From: Aquitalea aquatica
Lineage (GTDB): Bacteria > Pseudomonadota > Gammaproteobacteria > Burkholderiales > Chromobacteriaceae
Direction: 5' to 3'
Length of the DNA: 64,000 bases
Assembly: GCF_013911085.1 (NCBI RefSeq)
Contig: NZ_JACERN010000022.1
Span: forward strand, 186,001-250,000
Part shown: positions 26,409 through 35,612 of the stretch, piece after piece
How positions within the stretch are numbered: position 1 is the first letter of the stretch
How the letters are laid out: each line of letters starts with the position of its first letter
The notes under the pieces: model-generated
Seen by the model: the letters and a program-made list of their open reading frames with translations, nothing else
Databases searched by the model: none
What the model was told of the DNA's origin: nothing
Translations under genes and position numbers: made by a program

Positions 26409-27200
26409 CTACATTGTGCCGGCTACGGTGGTCAGCCCCAATTGCAGGCCGATGACGATGGCGTGGGTACGGTTGTTGGCATTCAGTTTGCGGATGATGT
26501 TGGCAACGTGGAATTTCACCGTCCGTTCACTGATACCCAGGATGGTGGCAATTTCCCAGTTGGTCTTGCCATGACTCATCCAGTGGAAAATATCGAATTC
26601 GCGTTGCGATAGCGGCATGGCCGCAGGAGCGGCCGGAGCCAGATTGGCTACCCTGCCAGCAGCCTGGCGTAGGTGCAGTAGCAGGCTGTTCAGCATTTCG
26701 GTGAGCTGGCTGTCCTTGCCGATTTCACTACCAGAGACTGACAGCACGCAGACCAGGTTCTGCCGTTCGGACAGGGCGCTGAAGCTGATGCCGTTGCCCA
26801 TACCGATGGAGGTCAGTTCCTGAATGAACTGTTTTTCCTGTTGGCCCTTGGCTCGGGAGAACTTGTCGGCCCAGTGGATGGGACCCTGCCCCATGACCGA
26901 GCGCAGCACCGGGTCACAACTGATGTAGTTATGGCTCATGTAGTGCTCTACCCAGTCTTCCGGAAAGCTGACATTTACCACTTTTTCCACCCGGTGCAGT
27001 TGCTGGTGCTGGTTGATGCGTCCCAGGGTGATCACCATGTGCTTGGTAGGAAGCTGGGATTGCAGGTGGTCCAGATAGAGCTTGAGTTCGCTTTCGGTCT
27101 CGATCTGGCCGACGGTATGGATCCAGTCCAGCAGGGTTTTCTGACTGGCCGGGGACAGATTGCCCGGTATGGGGTGAGCAAAGGGAAGCTTGCTATGCAT
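26409..27200 (-). CDS. CviR-type LuxR quorum-sensing receptor (solo in this window)
   Basis: A 263-residue LuxR-family regulator with an N-terminal acyl-homoserine-lactone domain (about 20-180) and a C-terminal helix-turn-helix (about 195-260; SQREFDIFHWMSHGKTNWEIATILGISERTVKFHV). It resembles Chromobacterium CviR along its whole length with an offset of one residue. Ligand-pocket residues correspond as W83, Y87, D96, W110, M134 and S154, but CviR Tyr80 is Phe79 here. No luxI-type synthase lies within this window, so the protein may respond to AHL made elsewhere in the genome or by neighbours. Its large upstream gap contains its promoter. Confidence 0.88.
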   Translation of the reverse strand: MHSKLPFAHPIPGNLSPASQKTLLDWIHTVGQIETESELKLYLDHLQSQLPTKHMVITLGRINQHQQLHRVEKVVNVSFPEDWVEHYMSHNYISCDPVLRSVMGQGPIHWADKFSRAKGQQEKQFIQELTSIGMGNGISFSALSERQNLVCVLSVSGSEIGKDSQLTEMLNSLLLHLRQAAGRVANLAPAAPAAMPLSQREFDIFHWMSHGKTNWEIATILGISERTVKFHVANIIRKLNANNRTHAIVIGLQLGLTTVAGTM

Positions 27201-28227
27201 GATGACGTGACCTTCATTGTCGGGTGGCCAAGACGGTGGTCCGCTTGCAATGTTCCAGCGTTCATCAGGAAGGCGTGGCAGTTTGAGCGCCTGACTCCAC
27301 TAGCGATGCTTGCTGGCTGGTCTGGAGTTTATTAAGCAGCTACCCGGCGAAACCAGTAGGTAAAGGCCCAAGTAGAGCGATCGCTATGCTGAATAAGTAA
27401 TTTCTCTATGTTCAGTAAGATTGCGCAGAATTTTCCGGGGGTGTGGGATGCTTTTTCCTGAGGACAAGAGAGCTACCGTAGCGGAAGACGGCACTGGCGT
27501 GAAAGTGGCTACTGGCTTGCCGGCAGCAGGTGCCGGCTGAGAAATTTTCACGCGGAAGCCAAGGCATGGTCAGAGAAAGTGGAAATTTTGCTGGAAAAAC
27601 TGGCGGTGTGTGTTGGAGGCTGCGTTGATTGCCTGTGTGGAAATGACGGCTATTCAGGTGACGAGTGATGTGTGCGATGGACATGCCCTGGTGCTGATGC
27701 TGCTTGATATCGCACAGGGTTGGCCGGCCGTTTGTGCCGCAGAATGCTAGTGCAGCCGGGGAGTACATCCACTGAGGACTGCGTTGGATCAGCTTTGTTT
27801 CAGCTTGAACTATCTTTTGCTGCAGTCTTGAACAATATTGATTGGTAAGCGTATGCCACTCGCCTGATTTTGGTCTGTTGGATGGATGACTGTGGGGGAA
27901 GGCGGTGAGGGGCTGAGTTTGTGCGGGATCAGGGCTTGTCGTTATTGATGTTAAATGCCAATGGCAAGATGCACTTGGTATTTTAAAATCAGACTGATTT
28001 TTGCTTGCTTGTGCCAAAAGACACCATGAAATTGTGAAATTTGAAACAGATTACTGGCATTTCAGACCGTAAACGTAAGTCAAACTTCATTATTCACTGG
28101 ATCTGGTGTACGCTTTTTAAAGAAGAACTACTTAATAATGAAGTTGGCAAATCATGCAGCCGGGGCGGGGAATGCCGTGCATTAATCGGTCGCATGAGTT
28201 CAATGCCGCTCAGGGAACGTTTCAGCT
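27201..28227. other. 1-kb region with no supported gene between divergent luxR and lysR
   Basis: Unusually long for this window and lower in GC. It must carry both regulator promoters. A 201-codon minus-strand frame (27412-28017) has no SD sequence and odd His/Gln/Ser-rich composition, so it is not annotated. A palindrome AGCGATCGCT (about 27378-27387) and an inverted repeat CTGAA...TTCAG (about 27390-27416) lie in the luxR-proximal half. I see no RNA gene that I can support. Confidence 0.5.
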
Positions 28228-29193
28228 ATGGATACTTTAAAAGCCTTGATGGTCTTCATGACCACTGCCGAGAATGGCAGTTTCTCGGATGCTGCAAGAA
28301 AACTGGGCGTATCGCCAGCGGCTATCAGTCAAAGCATTGCGCGACTGGAGCAGGAGCTGGAGGTTCGCCTGTTTAACCGGACTACCCGCCAACTGACCCT
28401 GACGGAGGATGGACGCCGTTTCTATGCGCAATGCCGCGGACCGGTGAACAATCTCGATTCGGCCATCAATCAGCTGAAAGCCAGCCGCGATGAGCCGGCC
28501 GGCCATCTGCGCGTCAGCATGCCCAACTCTTTTGGTCGCCGCTTCATTTTGCCCATCATGGGCGAGTTCTGCGAACGCTATCCCAAGATCCGGGTGTTCT
28601 TTGGCCTGGACGACCATTTCAGTGATTTGATCGAAGATGGCTACGATGTGGGAGTGCGCATCGGCATGATGCCGGATAGCCGCATGGTGGCGCGTAATCT
28701 GGCACAGATTCCGCAATACGTGGTGGCTTCTCCCGAATACTGGGACAAGCATGGCCGTCCGGAAACGACCGAAGAATTGAGCAATCACGACTGCATCAAC
28801 TTCCAGTTTCCGACTTCGGGCCGGCTGTACAAGTGGGAGTTCGACCGCAAGGGTGAGCGTATTCCGCTGGAAGTGACCGGTACCTATACCCTGAACGAGA
28901 TGGAAGCGGTATGCGAGCTGGCGCGTTTGGGCATGGGCGTGGCACAGCTGCCAGGGCATGAAGTGGTGCACCTGATCCGTAATGGCGAGCTGGAAGCGGT
29001 ACTGACTGATGTGGTATCGCTGGAGCGTTCCATCTACATCTGCTTCCCGCATCGCGACCATATCGCACCGCGTACCCGCGTGTTTGTCGATTTCGTGGTC
29101 GAGACGCTGGCCGATCACCCGGATGTGATGGCTGATTTGCCTGGTCTAGACTTGTCGGCCAAGCGCAAGGCGGCGGCGCAGCTGGTTTCCTGA
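28228..29193 (+). CDS. LysR-family transcriptional regulator
   Basis: A 321-residue regulator. The N-terminal winged helix (1-60; FMTTAENGSFSDAARKLGVSPAAISQSIARLEQEL) is followed by the periplasmic-binding-protein-like effector domain (90-300). The FNRTTRQLTLTEDG and GRLYKWEFDRKGE segments place it with the CrgA/PA0477-like aromatic or acidic effector group. ATG 28228 starts at the conserved MDTLKALMVF. A LysR gene normally regulates a divergent neighbour, but here the divergent partner is luxR, over 1 kb away. The target is unknown. Confidence 0.92.
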   Translation: MDTLKALMVFMTTAENGSFSDAARKLGVSPAAISQSIARLEQELEVRLFNRTTRQLTLTEDGRRFYAQCRGPVNNLDSAINQLKASRDEPAGHLRVSMPNSFGRRFILPIMGEFCERYPKIRVFFGLDDHFSDLIEDGYDVGVRIGMMPDSRMVARNLAQIPQYVVASPEYWDKHGRPETTEELSNHDCINFQFPTSGRLYKWEFDRKGERIPLEVTGTYTLNEMEAVCELARLGMGVAQLPGHEVVHLIRNGELEAVLTDVVSLERSIYICFPHRDHIAPRTRVFVDFVVETLADHPDVMADLPGLDLSAKRKAAAQLVS

Positions 29194-29214
29194 TTCCGCT
29201 TTGCAGTACAGTCA

Positions 29215-29240
29215 AAAGCCCGGCCTATGCCGGGCTTTTT
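29215..29240 (+). terminator. Terminator after the LysR gene (also faces ubiT)
   Basis: Stem AGCCCGGC/GCCGGGCT with loop CTAT and T5, between convergent genes. The minus strand also ends in a T-rich run. Confidence 0.85.
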
Positions 29241-29262
29241 GCGTGGTAGCTTGCTGCTGCTT

Positions 29263-29697
29263 TTATACGGCCATGAAACGCTGTAGCGGGGTGCTGCTCC
29301 AGTCCACGCTGTCCAGCAGGTTTTTCACGATCAGGCCCAGCTCGGTATCGCCTTCGATGATCAGCTTGCGATTGAAAAACAGGGTGTCCGGATCTTCCTC
29401 GCGCAACATCATGCGGGCAAAGTCGGCCAGATTGGCGGACAGCCGCAGATCTGGTGTATCGCCGACGCTGGCCACCTTGAAGTTTTCTTCGTCGGCAGAA
29501 AAGCCCAGTCGCAGGCCAGCATCCTGCACATGCACTTCAAAACTGTGGCCAGCCAGCAAGCTCATATCGGCCGGCAGTATGTCGCGTTTTTTCAATTGAT
29601 TCAGGGTGGTCACCAACGCCCAGCAGGGCGGGGTAGCCGGCAGCCGGCCTAGCAGGCTGGCCATGCTGGCGGGCAGGGTGAGTTCAGGAATGCGCAT
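29263..29697 (-). CDS. ubiT: Anaerobic ubiquinone accessory factor UbiT (SCP2 lipid-binding)
   Basis: A 144-residue protein with an SCP2-like lipid-binding domain (about 35-130; DAGLRLGFSADEENF, LRLSANLADFARM, FFNRKLIIEGDTELGLIVKNLLD). UbiT binds ubiquinone precursors and, with the UbiU-UbiV hydroxylase, allows oxygen-independent ubiquinone synthesis. It starts at 29697 (MRIPELTLP) and overlaps ubiV by 14 bp, which supports the name. An upstream start at 29748 would lengthen the overlap without added homology. Confidence 0.88.
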   Translation of the reverse strand: MRIPELTLPASMASLLGRLPATPPCWALVTTLNQLKKRDILPADMSLLAGHSFEVHVQDAGLRLGFSADEENFKVASVGDTPDLRLSANLADFARMMLREEDPDTLFFNRKLIIEGDTELGLIVKNLLDSVDWSSTPLQRFMAV

Positions 29698-30613
29698 GAT
29701 GGGCTTCTCCAATGGCGGCGATGCCAGCTTCGCCACGCCAGTAGCCATCCACCAGGCGGCTGTCGGCGTAGGGAGCCAGATCGATGTCGGTGTGCAGCGG
29801 GCTGTTCAGCGCCTGGATGGCTTGCTGGTAGCCCGCCACCACGCGCTCGGTGTGCTGCCACTGCGGGCTGATGCGCACGGCCCGTACGCCCATGGCGGCA
29901 ATATCAGCCAAGTGCGGCAGCAGGGAGTGGCAGCCATCCGACATGGTCTGGATGCCGTTGATGGTGAGGAAGGCTTGCTGCTCGCGGGTATTCAGCCGTA
30001 GGCCATCCGGATGCTCCAGGCAGCGGAACTGGCAATCGTCCTTGGACAGATTGTAGTGACGTGCGGTAAAGCAGCGGGCGGACAGCGCTAGTGGCAGGCG
30101 GCCCCAGGCGAACAGCTCGGTTTCGATATTCAGTCCTTTGTCGCTGACTTGCTGCAGCACGGCGGCCAGCGTGTCGCGGTCCATTTCCACCGGTGGAATC
30201 CAGCGCCGCGCGCCCAGCGATTGCAGCAGGGCCAGAGTATCGGCGTTGTAGATATTCAGGTGATGGCCGGCGACAAAGGGGCGGCCTTGCTGCTGTGCCA
30301 ACCGGGCCGCGCCCAGATCGTTGGCTTCCAGTTGCAGTTCGCCGTTTTCCACCAGCTTGCGCAGGCGGCGCAGGTCGGACTCGCTCTCGATCAGTGCCAG
30401 GCTGGATAGCACTACGTGGCGGCCGCTTTCGGCCAGTTCCTTGCCCAGGGCGATCCAGTCCTGGCCGCGCAGTTGCTGGCGGCGCGAGCAGACGGCTTCG
30501 CCCAGATAGATGGTTTCCAGCGGCCAGTCGGCAGCTTCGCTGTAAAACCGCAGGATATCGTCGCGCGACCAGTAAAACAGTACCGGCCCCAGCGTCAGTT
30601 GCAATGTATTCAT
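29684..30613 (-). CDS. ubiV: Oxygen-independent ubiquinone hydroxylase subunit UbiV (U32 family)
   Basis: A 309-residue U32-family protein. Four Cys match the 4Fe-4S ligands of UbiV: C42 (EAVCSRR), C181, C194 and C198 (the last three in SARC-x12-C-x3-C). The spacing agrees with E. coli C39, C180, C193 and C197 as I recall it. UbiV forms a heterodimer with UbiU and hydroxylates the ring using prephenate rather than O2. The 55-bp gap from ubiU is short. Confidence 0.9.
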   Translation of the reverse strand: MNTLQLTLGPVLFYWSRDDILRFYSEAADWPLETIYLGEAVCSRRQQLRGQDWIALGKELAESGRHVVLSSLALIESESDLRRLRKLVENGELQLEANDLGAARLAQQQGRPFVAGHHLNIYNADTLALLQSLGARRWIPPVEMDRDTLAAVLQQVSDKGLNIETELFAWGRLPLALSARCFTARHYNLSKDDCQFRCLEHPDGLRLNTREQQAFLTINGIQTMSDGCHSLLPHLADIAAMGVRAVRISPQWQHTERVVAGYQQAIQALNSPLHTDIDLAPYADSRLVDGYWRGEAGIAAIGEAHHAHS

Positions 30614-30668
30614 ATCAGCCCTGCTTGTTGGGCCGGCATGGCGTGTGAGCCTGCCGGCACGCGTTCAT

Positions 30669-31685
30669 TCATTTCCATGGCCGGTTATAGGCACCCAGGG
30701 TCTGCTGCTGGCCTTCCGCCAGCTTGGACAATGCCTGGGTCCAGCCCGGTTTCACCGAGAAGCGCTGCGGCTCGCGTCCGGCCGCATCCAGTGCTTCGCG
30801 CAGGGTGCGGGTGACTTGTGCCACATAGGCCGGGCTGCGCTGGCGGCCTTCCACCTTGATGGCGGCCACACCGATATCGATGATTTGCGGCAGCATGGCC
30901 ATTACGTTGAGGCTGGTGGGTTCTTCCAGTGCGTAATAGGTATCGCCTTCCACTTCGAAGCGCCCCTTGCACAGCGTGGGGTAGCCGGCCGGCTCGCCTT
31001 GCTGGTATTCGTCGATCAGGATGCCATTGAGCCGGGCGCCCAGCGCCTGACTGCCGTGTTCCCAGCGCACGAATTTGGCCGGGGAACAGACCCCGTGGCT
31101 ATTGGGTGATTCGCCGGTGGCATAGCTGGACAGCAGGCAGCGGCCTTCCACCATCACGCACAGGCTGCCGAAACCGAATACTTCGATTTCCACCCGGGTG
31201 TGGTCGATGACCTGTTTTACCTGATCCAGTGTCAGCACCCGTGGCAGCACGGCGCGGCGGATATCGAACAGCTCTTGTGCCAGATTGATGGCTTCGTAAT
31301 TGGTGGCCGAGCTTTGCACCGACATGTGCAGGCGTAGCTCGGGGTAGCGGCGGCGGGCATATTCCATCAGGCCGATATCGGCCAGGATGATGGCATCCAC
31401 GCCCAGATCCGCCCCTTCGTCGATGGCACGATGCCAGCGGCTGATATCCCCGCCCTGGGCATAAGTGTTGATGGCCAGCAAGACCTTGCGCTCATGCTGG
31501 TGGGCATAGCGTATGCCCTCGCGCGCGGTGCGGTCGTCAAAATTCAGGCCGGCGAAATTGCGGGCATTGGTGTCGTTTTTCAGGCCGAGGTAGACGGTGT
31601 CGGCACCGTTGTCCACGGCGGCCTTGAGGGCGGGCAGGCTGCCCGCCGGGCAAACCAGCTCCGGCAGAGGTCGTGTGGCAGGCAT
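30669..31685 (-). CDS. ubiU: Oxygen-independent ubiquinone hydroxylase subunit UbiU (U32 family)
   Basis: A 338-residue U32-family protein, first gene of ubiU-ubiV-ubiT. Cys176, 183, 200 and 239 have the same spacing (7, 17, 39) as the 4Fe-4S ligands C169, C176, C193 and C232 of E. coli UbiU. The U32 signature EVFGFGSLCVMVEGRC is present. It starts at MPATRPLPELVCPAG, close to the E. coli MELLCPAG. An FNR-type site with a matching extended -10 lies upstream, so anaerobic induction is likely. Confidence 0.92.
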   Translation of the reverse strand: MPATRPLPELVCPAGSLPALKAAVDNGADTVYLGLKNDTNARNFAGLNFDDRTAREGIRYAHQHERKVLLAINTYAQGGDISRWHRAIDEGADLGVDAIILADIGLMEYARRRYPELRLHMSVQSSATNYEAINLAQELFDIRRAVLPRVLTLDQVKQVIDHTRVEIEVFGFGSLCVMVEGRCLLSSYATGESPNSHGVCSPAKFVRWEHGSQALGARLNGILIDEYQQGEPAGYPTLCKGRFEVEGDTYYALEEPTSLNVMAMLPQIIDIGVAAIKVEGRQRSPAYVAQVTRTLREALDAAGREPQRFSVKPGWTQALSKLAEGQQQTLGAYNRPWK

Positions 31686-31717
31686 GATGGCTTGGTGTCA
31701 GCGGTTGAAACCGCAAG

Positions 31718-31759
31718 ACAGTAGCAGAGCGATGTGACGCGGGACTTGTTCTGGGTCAA
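31718..31759 (-). promoter_or_regulatory. FNR-type class II promoter of ubiUVT
   Basis: On the minus strand TTGACCCAGAACAA (31759-31746) matches eight of ten specified FNR bases. An extended -10, TGCTACTGT (31726-31718), has its hexamer 29.5-34.5 bp from the site centre, exactly the class II spacing, and predicts a start near 31711, about 26 bp before the ubiU ATG. Confidence 0.55.
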
Positions 31760-31830
31760 GCCGCTGGATGGCGAGTGGGAAGTGGGCGGGACGGCGCATG
31801 CCATTCCCGCATATTGGTCAGCAGCCAGGA

Positions 31831-31938
31831 GCGGAGAACAAAATAGCGTAGCCTCCCTGAGGCAAGGCGCGCCAACGCAGACCGTACAGGCAGTACGGCG
31901 AGGAGGCGCAAGGCCGCAACAGGGTTTTTGTTCGCTGC
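31831..31938. repeat. Dispersed intergenic repeat, copy 2
   Basis: A 108-bp element bounded by imperfect inverted repeats GCGGAGAACAAAA/TTTTTGTTCGCTGC. Shared blocks with copy 1 (16174-16275) include CAAGGCGCGCC, ACGCAGAC, GGAGGCGCAAGG and the TTTTGTT end. Its right edge is 3 bp from the SirB2 stop codon, so it again sits directly at a gene 3' end. Confidence 0.8.
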
Positions 31939-31940
31939 GC

Positions 31941-32324
31941 TTATAGCGGCAGCGCCAGCTTGGTTTTGGCCACCAGCACGATATAGCCCACCACCAGCAA
32001 GGCGGCCAGCAGGGCCATGCTGCGTATCTGCTTGGTACGGCCACGCTTGAGGGCGATGGTGCCCAGCAGGACATAAAGCAGCAGACCACCGATCTTGGCC
32101 AGCAGCCACGGGCTTTGCAGTACCGGCCAGCCGCCCATCACCACCAGGGTCACCCCCAGCGCCAGCAACAGGGTGTCGATGACATGCGGCAGGATGCGCA
32201 AGGGTTTGAGCGCCAGAATGCGCTGTTGCTCGGCCAGCATCAGTCCGCCGCGCACGGCAAACAGCAAAATGGTGAGGTAAGCCAGGCCCATGTGGGCATG
32301 CTTGATGATCAGATAGGGATACAT
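31941..32324 (-). CDS. SirB2-family membrane protein
   Basis: A 127-residue protein with four predicted membrane helices and the N-terminal pattern YPYLIIKHAHMGLAYLTILLFAVRGGLML that is typical of the SirB (invasion regulator-like) family. The biochemical role of the family is not established. It diverges from recC with about 90 bp between starts. Confidence 0.85.
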   Translation of the reverse strand: MYPYLIIKHAHMGLAYLTILLFAVRGGLMLAEQQRILALKPLRILPHVIDTLLLALGVTLVVMGGWPVLQSPWLLAKIGGLLLYVLLGTIALKRGRTKQIRSMALLAALLVVGYIVLVAKTKLALPL

Positions 32325-32417
32325 GCGGATTCCTGAGTGTTATGCCTTGGGCATCGCGTGATGGCGGCCAGAGGCTGATGGTACACTGACATCCTTGCTT
32401 TTAGCCGTGTTCCCGCC

Positions 32418-35400
32418 ATGCTTTTTCTCTATCAGTCCAATCGTCTGGAGCAATTGGGTCAGCTGTATGCCGCGATGTTGCAGGCACAGCCGCTGGCCAA
32501 CCCGTTTGCTGCGGAAACGGTCATCGTGCAGAGCCGGGGCATGGGGCGCTGGATGACGCTGGATCTGGCGCAGCAGTGTGGCATAGCCGCCAATATCGAT
32601 TTCGTGCTGCCGGCTGCCTTTGCCTGGCGGCTGATGCAAAAAGTCATGCCGGAGCTGCCGCGCAAGTCCTCGTTTACGCCCGAGGTACTCAGCTGGCGCT
32701 TGCTGCAACTGCTGCCCACGCTGGAAGGCGAAGTGTTTGCTCCACTGCAGCGCTATGCCGCCGGTGGCGAGACGGCGGCTTTCGAGCTGGCCGGCAAGGT
32801 GGCCGATATTTTCGACCAATACCTGGTATTCCGCCCGGACTGGATTCGTGCCTGGGAGCGGGGCGAGCGGCTGGATCTGGGCGAGGACGAAGCCTGGCAG
32901 GCCGCCTTGTGGCAGCTGCTGGCCGCGCAGGACCCCGGCCGCCATCGCGTGCGCATGCTGGATGAGTTCTTTGCCGAGCTGCGTCCGGAGCATCTGCCGG
33001 AGCGCATTACCCTGTTTGGCATTGCCAGCCTGGCACCGATGTATCTGGCGCTGATCAAGCGTCTGGCCGAGCTGACTGATGTCTGCCTGTTCACCCTCAA
33101 TCCCTGCGAAGCCTACTGGGGCGATATCGTCGATACCCGCCGCAAGCTCAAACTGCGGGAAAAGGGCGACCTGTTCGCCACCGAAGGCCACCCGCTGCTG
33201 GCCTCGCTGGGCAAGCAGGGACGAGACTTTTTCGAGCTGATTGCTGCCGATGCCGAGCTGGATGCCCGCCCGCTGTTTGCCGAGGCCACCGGCGACAGCC
33301 TGCTGGCCCGCCTGCAGCGCGATATTCTGCAACTGGACATGCCCGGCCATGATGGCCAGTGGCTGAACCCGGACGATACCTCGATCGAGCTGCATGCCAC
33401 CCACGGTGCCATGCGCGAACTGGAAGTACTGAAAGACCGGCTGCTGGCCATGCTGGCGGACGACCCCACACTCAGCGCCGCCGACATCGCGGTGCTCACG
33501 CCGGACATCAACAGCTACGCACCCTATATCGATGCGGTATTCGGCCAGCGCGACGATGCGCCCAATCTGCCCTATGCCATTGCCGACCGCCGCGTGGAAC
33601 GCGAAGAACCGCTGCTGGCGGCCATCGGCAATCTGCTGCATTTGCTGGATTCACGCTTTGCTGCCGACCAGGTACTGGCCTTGCTCGACAGCCCTGCATT
33701 GTTGCAGCGCTTTGGCCTGAGCGCGGAAGACCTGCCCTTCATCCAGGACTGGGTACGGGCCAGTGGCATTCGCTGGGGGCGCGATGCCGCGCACAAGGCG
33801 GCACTGGGCCTGCCGGCCGATGCGCTGTTTACCTGGCGCTGGGGGCTGGACCGCCTGCTGCTGGGCAGTATCCTGCCACCAGCCATGGCCGGCGATGACA
33901 GCGGACTGTTCGCTGGGCTGTTGCCGCAAGCCGGTGCCAGCGGCCAGCTGAGCGAGGCCCTGGCGCGCTTTGCCAGCTGCTATGCGCTGCTGGACGAGCT
34001 GGCCAGCGACTGGGCCACGCCAGCCACTGCGGCCGACTGGGCCGAACGGCTGCTGCTGGCCAGCGACCGCCTGTTTGCGGTGGACGAAGACGGCGAACTG
34101 GCGCTGGAAGTATTACGCGATGCCCTGCAGGAGCTGGTGGACGATGCCGCCATGGCCGACTTTGCCCAGCCCTTCAGCCTGGCCGTGCTGCGCGACTGGC
34201 TGCAGCGCAAGCTCACCGTCGCCTCGCCGCTGGGCTTTCTGTCCGGCGGCATCACCTTCTGCGCCATGGTGCCGATGCGCTCGATTCCCTTTCGGGTGTT
34301 GTGCCTGATCGGCATGAACGACGGTGCCTATCCGCGTGATGAGCGCCCGGTCAGCTTTGATCTGGTGGCGCGCCATCCGCGCCGTGGTGACCGCTCGCGC
34401 CGCTTTGACGACCGCTACCTGTTTCTGGAAGCCATTCTGTCGGCACGCCAGCGGCTGTATCTGTCTTATGTCGGCTTGTCGGCACGCAATAACGAATCGC
34501 TGCCGCCATCGCCGCTGATTGCCGAATTGCAGGACTGCTTCAAGGCCATGTGCGGCGATGTGGCCACCGCGCAGCTGCTGCTACGCCATCCCTTGCAGCC
34601 GTTTTCGCCACGCTGCTATGACGGAGTCGAAGCACGGCTGGCCAGTTTCGAGCCCAGCTTTGCCCAGGCGCTGGCAGCTCCGCCCAGCCAGCCCCGGCCT
34701 TTTGCTACTGAGCTGCCACCAGTACCGGGCAGCAGCGTGGTGCATGTCAATGACTTCATCCGCTTCTGGAAAAACCCGCCGCGTGCCTGGCTGGCCGAGC
34801 GTCTGGCCATTCGCCTGCAAGGCCAGCAGGATGCGCTGCCGGTGCGTGAGCCATTCAGCGTGGATCGCGATGCCAGCCGCACCCTGCGCAGCCAGCTGGT
34901 GGAACGCATGCTGGCCGGCAAGCCGGTGGCTCCGGTCAAGCAGCGGCTGGCGGGGGCTGGCCTGTTGCCGCCAGCTGCGCTTGGCCAGGCCTGGCTGGGC
35001 AGTGAAAGTGCCAGTGCGGCGCGGCTGGCATACCGGCTGCCTGCGGTACTGAGCGAAGCGACGCTGCCGCCGCAGCCGGTGAATATCCAGCTGCATGGCC
35101 TGACCCTGGCCGGAGAGCTGGGCGGCCTGCGGGCTGAAGGGCAGATCCGGCTGGTGATCGGCAAGATGAATGCTGCCGAGCGGCTGGAATGGTGGCTGAC
35201 TCATCTCTTGTTATGCGCCATGCGTCCGGCCGGCATTGCCTGCCAGTCGCTGTTGTATGACGACAGCGGCCACCTGCGGCTGGACGACGAGCCAGACGCT
35301 CTGGCCTTGCTCTCGCCCTGGGTGGTGCGCTGGCAGCAGGGACAGCAACAGCCCTTGCCGTTTTTTGGCCGCACCAGCTGGGCCTATGCCGAGCAGCTGC

Positions 35401-35612
35401 ACAAGCTGGACAGCGCACCGCAACTGGCGCTGGCCAAGGCGCTGGACAAATGGGACCCCAGCTTTGTTGGCGATTTTGCCACTGCGCAATGCGAGGAACC
35501 GGTCAACCGGCTGGTGTTCCGCCACCTTGACCCGCTGGCCGACCCGCTGTTTGCCCAATTGGCCGAAACACTGTTATTGCCGCTGCTGGCGCGGCTGGAG
35601 GGCCAGGTATGA
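32418..35612 (+). CDS. recC: Exodeoxyribonuclease V gamma subunit (RecC)
   Basis: A 1064-residue RecC subunit, close to the usual 1100. It starts with MLFLYQSNRLEQL and contains VIVQSRGMGRWM, LFGIASLAPMYL, the inactive UvrD-like domains, ITFCAMVPMRSIPFRVLCLIGMNDGAYPR, and HVNDFIRFWKNPPRAW. RecC holds the complex together and recognises Chi. It overlaps recB by 4 bp (ATGA). RecBCD repairs double-strand breaks and degrades linear foreign DNA. Confidence 0.97.
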   Translation: MLFLYQSNRLEQLGQLYAAMLQAQPLANPFAAETVIVQSRGMGRWMTLDLAQQCGIAANIDFVLPAAFAWRLMQKVMPELPRKSSFTPEVLSWRLLQLLPTLEGEVFAPLQRYAAGGETAAFELAGKVADIFDQYLVFRPDWIRAWERGERLDLGEDEAWQAALWQLLAAQDPGRHRVRMLDEFFAELRPEHLPERITLFGIASLAPMYLALIKRLAELTDVCLFTLNPCEAYWGDIVDTRRKLKLREKGDLFATEGHPLLASLGKQGRDFFELIAADAELDARPLFAEATGDSLLARLQRDILQLDMPGHDGQWLNPDDTSIELHATHGAMRELEVLKDRLLAMLADDPTLSAADIAVLTPDINSYAPYIDAVFGQRDDAPNLPYAIADRRVEREEPLLAAIGNLLHLLDSRFAADQVLALLDSPALLQRFGLSAEDLPFIQDWVRASGIRWGRDAAHKAALGLPADALFTWRWGLDRLLLGSILPPAMAGDDSGLFAGLLPQAGASGQLSEALARFASCYALLDELASDWATPATAADWAERLLLASDRLFAVDEDGELALEVLRDALQELVDDAAMADFAQPFSLAVLRDWLQRKLTVASPLGFLSGGITFCAMVPMRSIPFRVLCLIGMNDGAYPRDERPVSFDLVARHPRRGDRSRRFDDRYLFLEAILSARQRLYLSYVGLSARNNESLPPSPLIAELQDCFKAMCGDVATAQLLLRHPLQPFSPRCYDGVEARLASFEPSFAQALAAPPSQPRPFATELPPVPGSSVVHVNDFIRFWKNPPRAWLAERLAIRLQGQQDALPVREPFSVDRDASRTLRSQLVERMLAGKPVAPVKQRLAGAGLLPPAALGQAWLGSESASAARLAYRLPAVLSEATLPPQPVNIQLHGLTLAGELGGLRAEGQIRLVIGKMNAAERLEWWLTHLLLCAMRPAGIACQSLLYDDSGHLRLDDEPDALALLSPWVVRWQQGQQQPLPFFGRTSWAYAEQLHKLDSAPQLALAKALDKWDPSFVGDFATAQCEEPVNRLVFRHLDPLADPLFAQLAETLLLPLLARLEGQV

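Noticed and set aside
27412-28017. 201-codon minus-strand frame in the 1-kb gap
   Set aside because: No SD sequence, strange His/Gln/Ser composition and no domain. Long random frames are common at this GC content.
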